64,000 bases of DNA from Perognathus longimembris pacificus (Eukaryota > Chordata > Mammalia > Rodentia > Heteromyidae): the NCBI RefSeq assembly GCF_023159225.1, contig NC_063170.1:26438301-26502300 (forward strand). Direction: 5' to 3'. This document shows positions 54,890-63,958 of this stretch, in pieces. Under the pieces are notes generated by a model that had not been told where the DNA came from, ran no database searches, and was given only the letters and a program-made list of their open reading frames with translations. Position numbers and translations under genes: made by a program. Each line of letters begins with the position of its first letter. Position 1 is the first letter of the stretch.

Positions 54890-55090
54890 GTTATTCAGTT
54901 TGATAATAAAAATTTGAAAAAAAATAGTTGTTATTATAAAGGTGATGTACAGAGGGGTTACAGTTTCATAAATCAGGTAAAGAGTGCATTTCTTTTTTGG
55001 ATACTGTCATTCATTCCCTCGTTCTCCCTCAGTTTTTTCTTGCCATCCTATATCCACAAGTTGTGTAGTTCATTTTCAATCAGTGTCCAG
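54890..55090 (+). mobile_element. unassigned interspersed repeat ('gtgatgtacagagggg' family), copy 2
   Basis: AAAGGTGATGTACAGAGGGG, TTACAGTTTCATAAATCAGG and GTAAAGAGTGCATTTC parallel the other copy in the window; AAAAAATAGTTGTTATT is doubled at its left edge (54882 and 54918). Confidence 0.6.
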
Positions 55091-55129
55091 TGAGTACTAT
55101 TGCTGCATTTGTTTACCCCTTGCTCCTCC

Positions 55130-55270
55130 TTTTAAGACAGTCTGTTTTAAGGTCAGCTGATTAGCAATTAGAATTCCATTTCATCTTGAAATATAAGATG
55201 TCTGTAAGTTTTAGGAGTTCAGATGGGGATGTCTTTGGGGAGATTATTATTCTGCCTACCATAGCCCCCA
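55130..55270 (+). mobile_element. ancient interspersed repeat, right part
   Basis: AAGGTCAGCTGATTAGCAATTAG, AATTCCATTTCATC, TCAGATGGGGATGTCTTTGG and TTATTCTGCCTACCATA continue the element begun at the left, separated by two later insertions. Confidence 0.5.
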
Positions 55271-55534
55271 AGTTTGGTTTTATGCAGGCTGTTTAAGCAG
55301 CCCGATCTCGCCTCCATCTAGTCAGGCAAAGAGGCCATCTGCATTCATCAGTGCCTGGCTAGTCTGTCACCCACCAGTGACTCTGCCTCAATGGCAGTTA
55401 GGTGGGAAAGCTTGGAATCACCATCTGGCTCAAGCCCATTGTGGTTGGCAGGAAGAGAGGGTAGTTGCTGTAGTGGGTCCAGACTCTGAACCAGTACTTG
55501 GTCTGGGTAAGCAGTAAAGTCTAGGGATTAGTAA
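55271..55534. other. intronic sequence, nothing recognised
   Basis: No repeat or gene recognised. Confidence 0.45.
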
Positions 55535-55601
55535 GTGGGAAGGGACATCTGCTTAGTATGCATGAAGCCCTGTGTTCAATGCTCAGCATTATGAAACATT
55601 G
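55535..55601 (+). mobile_element. ID-like monomer fragment
   Basis: AAGGGACATCTGCTTAGTATG, then CATGAAGCCCTGTGTTCAATG and CTCAGCA correspond to an ID-like head without right monomer. Confidence 0.6.
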
Positions 55602-55810
55602 TAGCCAGGCACCAGTGGCTTAGACCTGTAATCTTAGCTGTTCAGGGATCAAAGTTTGAAGCCAGTATGGCAGAAAAGTCCATGAGACTTTTGTCTCGGA
55701 AAAGCTGGAAGTGGAGCTATGGCTCAAGTGATAGAGCACAAGCCTTGAGCAAAAAACTCAGGGACAGCACCCAGGCCCTGAGTTCAAGCCCCAGTATCTA
55801 CACTGGTACA
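55602..55810 (+). mobile_element. B1-headed dimeric SINE, linker deleted
   Basis: GCCAGGCACCAGTGGCTTAG head; the AATTAACCACC linker is missing (TTGTCTCGGAAAAGCTGG). GAGCTATGGCTCAAGTGATAG and CCCTGAGTTCAAGCCCCAG complete the right monomer. Confidence 0.9.
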
Positions 55811-55870
55811 TGAGTGCGTGTGCACACATATAGTTGCTTTCCTTATTAGACCCTCAATTTGTATATAAAG

Positions 55871-55879
55871 TGTGCGTGT

Positions 55880-55918
<39 letters not shown>
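55871..55918 (+). repeat. (GT)n microsatellite
   Basis: About 20 GT units with one GGTG interruption, shortly after a SINE tail. Confidence 0.95.
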
Positions 55919-55919
<1 letters not shown>

Positions 55920-55944
55920 TGGAGTATGTGTGTATGTTCCTATT

Positions 55945-56060
55945 ACCAATCTTGTAGGGATATTGTGAGACTTAGTTGAGAAAGGGCTGGCAAAAGGCTT
56001 AGCACTCAAAAATGTGCCCTAGCCAGTGACCACTGTAGTTATTATGAGTTTAGTTCTGCC
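55945..56060 (+). mobile_element. MIR SINE fragment
   Basis: GATATTGTGAGACTTAGTTGAG, GGCTTAGCACTCAAAAATG and TGTAGTTATTATGAG fit the MIR 3' half. Confidence 0.5.
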
Positions 56061-56502
56061 TCTGCCTGCTACACACAGTGTTGTCTCATTTTCCCCATTA
56101 AGTGAAGTAAGATGAACAGTGATCTGTGTTTCCTTGCCTCCCCACCCCCCACCCCGTGCACTGCTGTTTTCTGTGCAGGGAATGTAATGAGTTGGTGTGT
56201 ATCCCTGGTGGATGGCCAGCTCTGGTACTACCTGGTGTCTCTAGACCCTAGTTTGAGGGTGGATTTTGGCCTCTGGAGTTCCTGGTGGATAGTGAGCCAG
56301 TGAGAATAGCCCCATTAAATCTGGGAGCTCAGACCTGGCTGGCTTGGGTCTTTCTCCTACAGGATCCATGTCCAACTGTGCTCTGGGGTTTTCCAGGTAG
56401 GGGGCTTGGAACCTTTTGGGGGAGCTTGCATAGTTATGTGTTGGAAGTAGCTGGAAGTAGCTCCAGAAAAGGGCCTCAGAATTTGCCCTGTCCACTCATG
56501 TC
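56061..56502. other. intronic sequence, nothing recognised
   Basis: GGAAGTAGCT is doubled near 56440. No gene. Confidence 0.45.
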
Positions 56503-56590
56503 ATAGGGGCAGTGGCTCAGAAAGTGACAGACCTTCCCAAGGCCCCCTAGTAGCAAGGCTACCTTTAAGAACCAGGAACCCCAACTCTCT
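56503..56590 (-). mobile_element. MIR SINE fragment
   Basis: GGGCAGTGGCTCAGAAAGTGAC, CCTTCCCAAGGCCCCCTAG and TAAGAACCAGGAACCCCAAC follow the reverse MIR core. Confidence 0.55.
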
Positions 56591-56908
56591 ACAATAGGCC
56601 TCTAGATTTGATGGCTGGAGGATGTCTGAGGGCAAGATGTCCTCTGAGCCGCAGGGATGTGACTTCTGTGTCTGGAAAGTCTCTTGTTTTTTTTTTTTTC
56701 CTGGCTGCTTCCATTGGGAAGTCCAATCTGTGTGTGCCCCGAAGCATGCTCATATCTTCCTTGGTCACCCTGACCCTGGAGATCACTGTTCTGAAGGTAC
56801 TTTGTGTCTATTTGCTGGGGGTCAAGCTGACCCCTCTCCACACCTCAGCACAGTTCTGGGTCGTGTCAGGTCCTCAGAGAGGTTGGGCAGTGCCCTTCTG
56901 TGAGAATC
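56591..56908. other. intronic sequence, nothing recognised
   Basis: A T13 run near 56687. No repeat family recognised. Confidence 0.45.
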
Positions 56909-57018
56909 TTTTTTTTTTTTTTTTTTTTTTGCCAGTCCTGGGGCTTGAACTCAGGGCCTGAGCACTGTTCCTGGCTTCTCTTTGCTTAAGGCTAGCACTC
57001 TACAGGGCCACTTCCGGT
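56909..57018 (-). mobile_element. SINE right-monomer fragment
   Basis: T20 tail, GGGGCTTGAACTCAGGGCCTG, GGCTTCTCTTTGCTTAAGGC, ending abruptly at AGGGCCACTTCCGG; head absent. Confidence 0.85.
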
Positions 57019-57177
57019 AAGAGGAATCATTAATGGCCAGTGCTCCAGCACTGACTGGCAGAAGGCTCTTTCCTCTAGTTGCTTGGTGCCCTAGGACACT
57101 TCCATTCTCACATGTCACCACTCAGAGTCGACATCACCAATTGATTTCAGCTCTCAGATTTGCTCTTGATATGTATT

Positions 57178-57419
57178 TTTTGTTTGTTTGTTTTATTTTG
57201 CCAATCCAGGGGCTAGAACTCAGGGCCTGGGCACTGTCTCTGAGCTTTTGCTCAAGGCTAGCACTGTACCACTTGAGCCACAGCACCATTTGTAGCTTTT
57301 TCTGTTTATGTGGCAGCACCATTTCTAGCCTTTTCTGTTTATGTGGTACTAAGGAATCAAACCCAGGGCTTCCTGCATGCTAGGAAAGCACTCTACCACT
57401 AAGCCACATTCCCAGCTCA
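57178..57419 (-). mobile_element. ID-headed dimeric SINE with 33-base internal duplication
   Basis: Right monomer complement then ID-like head complement (GGAATCAAACCCAGGGCTTC, CACTCTACCACTAAGCCAC, ATTCCCAGC). The junction region CAGCACCATTTGTAGC... (57281-57313) repeats as CAGCACCATTTCTAGC... (57314-57346). Confidence 0.9.
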
Positions 57420-57662
57420 GATTTGTATCTTGTGAACACAATATCAGCTTCTGACAATTTACTGTCCTTATAAGTTACTTTCTCTCTCTGAGTCTTAGCC
57501 TCTTGCGTCATGTAGGATTAGAATAGATGTTTCCTGAGTCTGGAGTCTCAATTGTCTAAGTTTTAGGAAAAGCCTTAGGGATCCCTGAGGTATAGATAGG
57601 CGAGAATGAAGCCTCTACCCAGAACATTACAGAGCTTTGTCCTGGAGAGAGCCATTTTCTGC
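57420..57662. other. intronic sequence, nothing recognised
   Basis: No repeat or gene recognised. Confidence 0.45.
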
Positions 57663-57842
57663 CTTTCTTTCCTTCTTTTCTTCTTTCCTTCTTTCCTTCC
57701 TTCCTTCTTTCCTTCCTTCCTTCCTTCCTTCCTTCCTTCCTTCCTTCCTTCCTTCCTTCCTTCCTTCCTTCCTTCCTTCCTTCCTTCCTTCCTTCCTTCC
57801 TTCCTTCCTTCCTTCCCCCTTCCCCCTTTTCTTTTCTTTTCT
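57663..57842 (+). repeat. polypyrimidine (TTCC)n array
   Basis: About 180 bases of pyrimidine. The central part (about 57703-57815) is a pure TTCC array of around 28 units. Imperfect TTTC/TTCT units lie on the left and CCCTT/CTTTT on the right. It forms the expanded tail of the adjacent antisense SINE. Confidence 0.95.
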
Positions 57843-58036
57843 TTTTTTTTTTTGCCAGTCCTGGCCTTGGCCTGAGCACTGTCCCTGGCTTCTTTTTGCT
57901 CAAGGTTAGCACTCTATCACTTGGCCACAGTGCCACTTCTGGCCATTTTCTATATACGTGGTGCTGGTGAATCAAACCCAGGGCTTCATGTATACGAGGC
58001 AAGCACTCTTGCCACTTGGCCATATTCCCAGCCCCC
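57843..58036 (-). mobile_element. ID-headed dimeric SINE
   Basis: GCCAGTCCTGGCCTTGGCCTG, TCACTTGGCCACAGTGCCAC, GAATCAAACCCAGGGCTTC and CACTTGGCCATATTCCCAGCC. Confidence 0.92.
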
Positions 58037-58639
58037 CCCCTCTCTTTTGGTGAAGGCCTTTCTATGACAATTCTGATAGTACGCTGAATGGTAACAACGC
58101 TGCTCAAAGTGGCCTTTTATTCACCTGAAAGGGACTTTGGAGCCTCCATATTTGGCCGCTAATTCTAACTCTCATGTGACAGTAGACAGGTGAGGTCAGA
58201 AGGTACTTGGAGAGGACATGTCTCGTCTGGAGGCTGATGGTCATTTTTAATTCACAAGGACCCGGTTCTGTCCTGGGAGCGCTGGACCCTTCAGGAGGTC
58301 TGGGCTTCAGCTGGTAGCTGTCCTAGGGGAGTTGGGGTTTGTGGTGTCCGAAGCTCCTTTCAGATGAATGAAAGGCTATCTTGAGGACTCCAGCTATCCG
58401 GATTGCCATCTGGGTAGTTACAAAGACGTCCTGGAGGCTAGGCATGGCCTGGGCCTCGGCTCTTTTCAATCCTCAAGGACAGGAAGCCTGCTGGTATGCT
58501 TCTTCTCCGGACCATCTCCGTGTGCTGCATGTGCTCTGAGGAACTGCATGTAGTGGCCATCTCTCGTGACCACGTGAGCCTGGGATCCACTCTACTCTGC
58601 TCTTTCTGGCACTGACGTGTTGTGAATCCCAGCTCATGT
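58037..58639. other. intronic sequence, nothing recognised
   Basis: No repeat or gene recognised. Confidence 0.5.
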
Positions 58640-58860
58640 TCTTTCTTCTCAATAGGGTTTTTTTTTTTTAAAGCAAGATTTCTCCTTTTTTGCTCATTTA
58701 GGTTCTTTTTCCAAAAGCAGACAGCAGAAACTTCCTAGAACTCATTTCCTGCCAGGCCGCTTTGCAGGATTAGTCATTTAAAAATGACTTTAATCTCCAT
58801 CTTGAAAGCTATTTTTTAAACCTGTTTTGTTGTGTTTCTTTGCTTACACTTATTCTGGAA
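58640..58860. promoter_or_regulatory. candidate regulatory element with homeodomain dyad
   Basis: The dyad at 58768-58795 has GATTAGTCATTT facing AAATGACTTTAATC around a short A-rich centre, with GGATTA and TAATCT K50-homeodomain-type cores at its ends. Flanks hold AAGCAAGATTTC and CTTTGCTTACAC. No repeats. Confidence 0.32.
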
Positions 58861-59029
58861 GGAGGGGAAGCTGAGAGCCTGGCGTTTGTCCCTGTCTTTC
58901 CCACTTGATTCTTTGGGGCAACAGCCCCCAAAGGAAGGAGTCACTGCAGTTCTGTGGGCCAAAACACCCTCCAAATAGGATTAAATGTTTTTTATCCTGG
59001 CTGTATTGCCTGCCACCTGGATGGCATGG
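58861..59029. other. intronic sequence, nothing recognised
   Basis: No repeat or gene recognised. Confidence 0.4.
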
Positions 59030-59190
59030 GGTGGGCTTCTTAGCCTCTCTGTGCCCTGTTTTCCCTTCTGTCAATGCACATGATAACAACAGTGCCCACC
59101 TCACTGGACTATTGAGAAGATAGGATGAGTTAATGCCTATAAACTCCTAGGAAGAATACCTGGAATACAGGAAACCCAAATAAGTATTTG
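59030..59190 (+). mobile_element. MIR SINE
   Basis: TTAGCCTCTCTGTGCCCTG, TTTTCCCTTCTGTCAATGC, TCACTGGACTATTGAGAAG and GATGAGTTAATGCCTATAAA in MIR order. Confidence 0.82.
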
Positions 59191-59255
59191 CTTAAACCTA
59201 AAAAGGTAGCTGTTGGTGTGGACTAGCCTTGTTCTCATGGAAAGATACCTTCATA

Positions 59256-59486
59256 CCGGGTGCTGGTGGCTTATACCTGTGATTCTAGCTACTTAAGTAG
59301 GCTGAGAACTGAGCATCACTGTTCAAAGCCAGCCCAGGCAGGGAAATCTGTGAGACTCATTTCCAATTAGCCACCAAAAAGCCAGAGGTGGAGCTGTAGC
59401 TCAAATGGTAGAAAACCAGCCCTGAGCAAAAAAGCTCAGGTACAGCACCCAGGCCCTGAATTCAAGCCACAGTTCTGGCACAAGGC
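59256..59486 (+). mobile_element. B1-headed dimeric SINE
   Basis: GGGTGCTGGTGGCTTATACC, CCAATTAGCCACCAAAAAGCC, GGAGCTGTAGCTCAAATGG and CCCTGAATTCAAGCCACAG, running into a G-rich tail. Confidence 0.92.
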
Positions 59487-59530
59487 GGGGGGGGGGGGGG
59501 GGGAAGGTGTGCATGTGTGTGTGTGGGGGA
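59487..59530 (+). repeat. poly(G) plus (TG)n at SINE tail
   Basis: About 17 G, then AAGGTGTGCATGTGTGTGTG. Replaces the expected A-tail of the adjacent SINE. Confidence 0.92.
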
Positions 59531-59884
59531 GGTGTCTTACATTCCCTTCCTACAGCCTTTCTTTTTATCTTTGTACATGTTCTAGAGGGTTGTGTGTATC
59601 GGGATTTGTATGTTTATGGTGTCCGCAACAGTCCACAAAAAAGGAGATCCATATGCCAGTAGGAATGGGCCCCTTCCTCTGCTGATGGCTTGTGGATTCT
59701 GAGGTCTGGCCCCTGCCACCTCTCTAGCTTCCTCCTCGAGACCTTCCGCAGTGCCCCAGTACAACAAATGCACTGGAGGGATAGGAGGGCAGCTGCCAAA
59801 GCAGAGTGCTCTTTGAATCAAAGGCTTTAATGGGGCAGGCTGGGTTTGGGACATCATATGTCAACATGACCATTTCTGCTGATT
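59531..59884. other. intronic sequence, nothing recognised
   Basis: No repeat or gene recognised. Confidence 0.45.
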
Positions 59885-60035
59885 GGGCCTTTTCATGTTC
59901 GGCAGCCTTATTTTCATTTCAATTCAGATGATTATAACCCCAGCAGTTGCTCTGTTTGTTGCTCCCAGCATAATGTGCTCTGCTTTAATTTTGAAACTTG
60001 TTTGCAGAAAAATAAAGCCTACCAGTCAGCCCCAC
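59885..60035. promoter_or_regulatory. candidate regulatory patch, AT-rich
   Basis: TATTTTCATTTCAATTCAG, ATGATTATAACCCC, GCATAATGTGCTC and TTTAATTTTGAAAC without any repeat. Weak evidence. Confidence 0.25.
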
Positions 60036-60184
60036 AATGAAGCTTGGGTTTCCCCTTTCCAAGTCCTGTGGGAGAAGGCCTGATGTCAGGATTGGGGTGC
60101 ATGCAGGGAGATGCAGTCTGGCCCAAGGCTGCTTAGACACCGCCTGTATCTGGGGAGTATGTTCTCCACCTCCCTAAGGAAAAG
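60036..60184. other. intronic sequence, nothing recognised
   Basis: No repeat or gene recognised. Confidence 0.4.
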
Positions 60185-60370
60185 CCTCAGCTTCCCCTTC
60201 TCAAAAATGGGGTACTCTTGGAGACAACCAGACAGGGCTGTTGTGAGGATTCGAAGCAATTCATTGTGATAATAGACATATTTAGCCCAGGGCTGGCATG
60301 GGGACATGCTCGATAAATGTAGCTGCTAAAATTAGCACTAGTGGTACTAATTAGTACTAATTGTTATTAT
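60185..60370 (+). mobile_element. MIR SINE
   Basis: CCTTCTCAAAAATGGGG, GGGCTGTTGTGAGGATTCG, CAGGGCTGGCATGGGGACATG and CTCGATAAATGTAGCTGCT in MIR order. Confidence 0.78.
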
Positions 60371-60658
60371 TGGCAAAATAGTGCTTTTGTTTAACAGCTT
60401 TATTGAAGTATAATTTGCACACCATAAAATTCACTTACTTTAAATGCACAGTAGCGTGTGCCTCTTTAGTTAAGTGCGCTGGGCTCTGCGATCCTGCACA
60501 GCCTTGGTTGAGATCCTTTCCAGTTTCTCAGAATGACCCTGCTGGCTTGTTTGTAGTGGGTTCCTGCTTCCACCTCCAGCCTGAGGCAGCTACTCTGCTT
60601 TCTGCATCCATGGCTATGCCTGTCCTGGACACGGATGTGAATGGACCAGTAGTGGCTT
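60371..60658. other. intronic sequence, nothing recognised
   Basis: TTTAACAGCTTTATTGAAGTATAATTTGC-like opening (60391-60420) resembles the start of a common L1/LTR phrase but is too short to assign. Confidence 0.4.
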
Positions 60659-60772
60659 TTCCTTCCTTCCTTCCTTCCTTCCTTCCTTCCTTCCTTCCTT
60701 CCTTCCTTCCTTCCTTTCTTTCTTCCTTCCTTCCTTCCTTCCTTCCTTCCTTCCTTCCTTCCTTCCTTCCTT
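60659..60772 (+). repeat. polypyrimidine (TTCC)n array
   Basis: Two pure TTCC blocks separated by TTTCTTTCTT, ending in T6 at the junction with an antisense SINE. Confidence 0.95.
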
Positions 60773-61008
60773 TTTTCTGGTGCTGTTACTATGGTTTGAA
60801 CTCAGGGCCTTGCACTCTTACTTGGCTTTTTCGTTCAAGGCTGGTGCTCTACCACTGGAATCATACCTCTACTTCTGGCTTTTTGCTGGTTAATTGGAGA
60901 TAAGAGTCTCTTGGATTTATCTTCCCAGACTGGCTTCAAACCTCAATCCTCTGATCTTAGCCTCCTGAGTAGTTAGCATTATAGGCATGATCCACCAACT
61001 TCTGGCCC
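60773..61008 (-). mobile_element. B1-headed dimeric SINE
   Basis: ATGGTTTGAACTCAGGGCC, CTACCACTGGAATCATACC, GGTTAATTGGAGATAAGAGTC and CTCCTGAGTAGTTAGCATTA. Confidence 0.9.
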
Positions 61009-61635
61009 AACAGGGGCTTTCACAGTCATTTTTCCTATGCATTCCCACAACAGTTGCCTTTTCTGACATGTAATTGTAGCATGGGTGGGGTGCTACAGGA
61101 ACAGGGAGTGTGGAAGGTACAGATAACTGCCCTCAGGTCCTTAGGTGGCATGAAGGATTGGGGAGCAAGTGAACCCAGCAGCAGAACCTGTTCAAGCTTG
61201 TCCTCAGCACAGGTGTCTTCTTGGTTTCACCTGGACCCACTCATCAGTTGTCTGTGTGCCCCCACTGAAATGCAGACCCTGAATGACTCCAGTCTTTTAT
61301 AAAGGAGGACTCAAAGGAGAGCAGACCAGACTGTTGGGGGAGCGGGGTGTTAAACCTGGGGGCCTCCTCTCCCTTCTTACCTATGTAATTGTTTTGTTAC
61401 CTGAGAAAGACCCATGTTATGGTTAAGGGCTTTGAAAATAGGTAGCCCTGGTGTTCATTCCTGTAGCTGTTATTATTTTATTGGTTTGGGTTGTTACATG
61501 AGGCTTTGATTTCCTTATCCGTATAGTGGGACAAGCTTTTCAGTGTTGGTAAGACTGTGCTTACTGGGATCCTGGATGCATAGGAGTGCTCAAGGGTAGC
61601 TTGAGGAAATTGAGCTAAGGCATCAGAATAAAAGG
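61009..61635. other. intronic sequence, nothing recognised
   Basis: No repeat or gene recognised. Confidence 0.5.
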
Positions 61636-61890
61636 TCAGTTGGGTGCTGGTGGATCATGCCTATAATCCTAGCTATTCAGGCGGCTGAGATCTGAGGATC
61701 GCCATTCAAAGCCAGCTCAGGCAGGAAAGTCTTTGGGACTCTTATTTCCAACTAATCACAGATAAAGCCAGAAATGACTCTGTGGCTCAAGTGGTAGAGT
61801 GTTAGCCTTGAGCAAAAGCAGCTCAGGAACAGCATCCAGGCCCATAGTTCAAGCCCCATGACTGACAAAACAAAAACAAAAGCAAAAAAA
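61636..61890 (+). mobile_element. B1-headed dimeric SINE (last repeat before the exon)
   Basis: GGGTGCTGGTGGATCATGCC, CCAACTAATCACAGATAAAGC (altered linker), CTCTGTGGCTCAAGTGGTAG and CCATAGTTCAAGCCCCATG, then (CAAAA)n tail. Confidence 0.92.
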
Positions 61891-62454
61891 GGCATTTGAG
61901 CCTGGTTGGGGGCGGGGACCAAGCAGCTCCCTCAGTGTCCCAGCTCTAGCCATCTCCTCCCTTGGGTCCCTTTTGTCTGTGCCCTGTGGAGCCCAGCTGG
62001 CAAGAGCTGGGAATTAACAGGCAGGGGCTGGGCGCCTCCCGCTGAGGCTAATCTAAGAAGCTAGCAGCGGCTGGGGCTGAGTCCTTCTGTCCAAAGGGCC
62101 TGTAATGTGAAGCTCCCAGGGGACAAGGTGCCCTCACTCTGAGAAGCCTTCCTAGAGGTGCCAGGCTTCAGAGGTGAAGAAGCTGCTGGGATCCTCACAG
62201 CCTGGAGCTTTGGTGAGAAGCATCCATCCAGGAGGAGCTGTGCCCAGGCCTCCTATTGGAGTCAGATGGACCTTCGTGGGGGGGGGTGGGAGACGGGGTC
62301 TGGGTGGGGAGAGGGGCTGGGGAGTGGCCTAGGACCTGCTGGGTGCCAGCTATGAGGAACCCCCTGGAATCTCCCATCAGCCCTCACTTCCTCTTCTTGG
62401 GGCTATCCTGGGATAGTAGGAGTGGCTGGAGAGAGCATTGCATGGGAACCCAAG
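61891..62454. other. GC-rich intronic sequence, nothing recognised
   Basis: A G-rich patch (GGGGGGGGTGGGAGACGGGG) at about 62277. No gene. Confidence 0.5.
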
Positions 62455-62690
62455 TTCTGTGTGTTGGAGTTAGTGTACGTGTCTGAGGTGAGTATGTACA
62501 TGTGTGTGCAAGTTTAAACATTTGTGAGTGATAATGTGCGTGTGCATGGATATACATGTGTGAGTGTGATAGAGTGAAAATGTAAGTGTAGGTTATGTAA
62601 GTGATGTATAAGGTGTGTGTTGGTGAGGACCTGTGTATGTGTGTGCCTGTGTGTGTGTGTGTGAAAGAGAGAGAGAGCGCACAAGCATGC
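62455..62690. repeat. degenerate TG-rich tract ending in (GA)n
   Basis: GTGTACGTGTCTGAGGTGAG, ACATGTGTGTGCAAGTTTAA and GTGTGCCTGTGTGTGTGTG, then AAAGAGAGAGAGAG. Confidence 0.75.
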
Positions 62691-62904
62691 ACTTGTCTGT
62701 GCTGGGTAGATAGTGCTTGTCTCTTCCCTTCCTGCAGATCCTGGCTCTTTCTTTGAGATGGTTTGGCTTTTCTGAGGCCTGAACCAGGCTGGCTGGGGGC
62801 TGGAGAGGCGGGTGGGGCGTCAGGGTTCCAAGACAAGGTCAGCACAGCCGAATCTGAGCTTTTGTTTGTCTCTCCCCTGCCCGCAGCAGCCTGCGGACTC
62901 TTCA

Positions 62905-63080
62905 TTCATTATTAAGTTTTAAATCCACCCGATGAGAAACTTGAGCCTCAGAACTGGCTCCTGCTCTGTCGGGCTGACTCTGTCAGACCCCCACTGCTGC
63001 TCCGGAACTTCACTGCCATTATTTGCTGCGTCCTGAGTTGTGTGCCTTTGTTTTCTCAGGAGAACTAGCTCTTAGGTTTG
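62905..63080. promoter_or_regulatory. candidate proximal intronic element
   Basis: CATTCATTATTAAGTTTTAAATC (split here as TAAT cores), CTGACTCTGTCAGACC (GTCAGAC, a SMAD-box-like word), CATTATTTGC and CCTTTGTTTTC (SOX-like). No repeats, about 1 kb upstream of the exon. Confidence 0.28.
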
Positions 63081-63124
63081 CTGAGTGTTCTTTCCAGGCT
63101 GGATGGCCAGGGAAGTCCCTCCTG

Positions 63125-63134
63125 TCCCCTGGGA
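63125..63134. promoter_or_regulatory. EBF-type palindrome TCCCCTGGGA (site 1)
   Basis: Fits the EBF core TCCCNNGGGA exactly. A second match follows 158 bases downstream. Confidence 0.35.
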
Positions 63135-63281
63135 GTGCAGGACACAGGACAGTCTCTTACATGGAGTGAGCCCAGCCAGCTCTGAGCCTGGAGGAGAGGA
63201 CCCTCTCATTACAGTCACCCTTAGACCATCTCTGGCTTCCTGGGTGGACCGGGGCATCCACAGGTAGAAACAAAGGGGCTG

Positions 63282-63294
63282 ATCCCCTGGGAAT
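63282..63294. promoter_or_regulatory. EBF-type palindrome ATCCCCTGGGAAT (site 2)
   Basis: Core TCCCCTGGGA with flanking A..AT gives an extended match to the ATTCCCNNGGGAAT full site. It lies about 665 bases before the exon of a gene whose product binds EBF. Confidence 0.4.
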
Positions 63295-63299
63295 GCTTT

Positions 63300-63925
63300 G
63301 CTCCAGGCACCCTCGGGTCTTTCTCAAATGCCCTGGTTCACTTCCATCCAGCCCTAGAGTTCAATGTCAGGAGCCTTGTCGTGTCTGTTCCCCGAAACAG
63401 CAGTTCCCTGCCTCCTCAGCCCCCAGCCATAAGAAGCGTAGTGTTTCTGCTATAGCATAGGGCATGTATGTTTCTTGCTAATTTTGTCTGTGTCCCTAAG
63501 GACCAGTAGGGTTCCCTACAGGATGCACGGTGGGAAAGGAGTCAACTCCCAGGTGCTGATCAAGCGATGGGACTTGTCTTCCTTTTGGCCTGTGGGACCG
63601 ACAGTCTGTGAGGTCATTTCCTGTGTCTGGCAGATTCTCCTCCATCACCCCTAATCAGGGAGGTGGCCAAGAGCTTCACCTCCGGTGAGATTACCACACC
63701 CAGCCAGGCCCAGGCAGGTGTTGCTGCAGAAAAAAAGAGACATTTCCCCTTCCTATCCTGCTGCCCCTCTGCCGCGTCCTCTGCAGATGGGAAGGCCCGC
63801 CTGTCCACTTGCTTCCGCCCCTGCCTCTCCCCCTCCCCTGCAGCCGTTGGCCAGCTGCACAGCTTCAGCCTGAGAGCTGTGGAGAAGCTGGCTCTGTCCT
63901 TGTTTTCCCCGCGGCCTTGGGAATT
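63300..63925. other. intronic approach to the exon, nothing else recognised
   Basis: Repeat-free, pyrimidine-rich toward the acceptor. The open frame crossing into the exon is out of frame with ZNF423. Confidence 0.5.
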
Positions 63926-63958
63926 GCCTCTAATCTCTTCTCTGCCTTCCCCCTGCAG
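63926..63958 (+). other. Zfp423: 3' splice site (branch point, pyrimidine tract, CAG)
   Basis: A CTAAT branch-point candidate (branch A at about 63933) lies 26 bases before the exon. It is followed by a continuous pyrimidine-rich run (TCTCTTCTCTGCCTTCCCCC) and TGCAG. No AG lies between the branch point and the acceptor. This is a strong U2-type acceptor and agrees with the start of recognisable coding sequence. Confidence 0.88.

Larger units (their letters stand above)
1..63958 (+). other. Zfp423: ZNF423 (Zfp423) intron, 3' portion
   Basis: Everything left of the splice acceptor at 63957-63958 is interpreted as the intron before the large zinc-finger exon of ZNF423. I see no other exon of this gene: a finger with CDHCQQ and a following DLTDHRAHRCPG-type segment, expected in the preceding exon, is absent from all frames. 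The intron is phase 1, because the first complete codon starts at the third exon base. Other genes nested in the intron cannot be excluded, but no open reading frame looks like a known protein. The 5' end of the intron lies outside the window. Confidence 0.75.

Noticed and set aside
53430..55270. Possible endogenous retroviral coding remnant
   Set aside because: Phrase matches only a noncoding ancient repeat; no gag, pol or env-like frame is visible, so class is left open.
57703..57815. Regular direct repeats that could be mistaken for a CRISPR-like array
   Set aside because: Tetranucleotide microsatellite without spacers in a mammalian intron.
57556..58107. 183-codon frame on the - strand
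   Set aside because: Consists of a KEGR-type repeat from the TTCC array plus antisense SINE sequence.
1..63958. Preceding ZNF423 exon (first finger, CDHCQQDFESLADL-type)
   Set aside because: Searched for in the translated frames and by expected codon words; not found.
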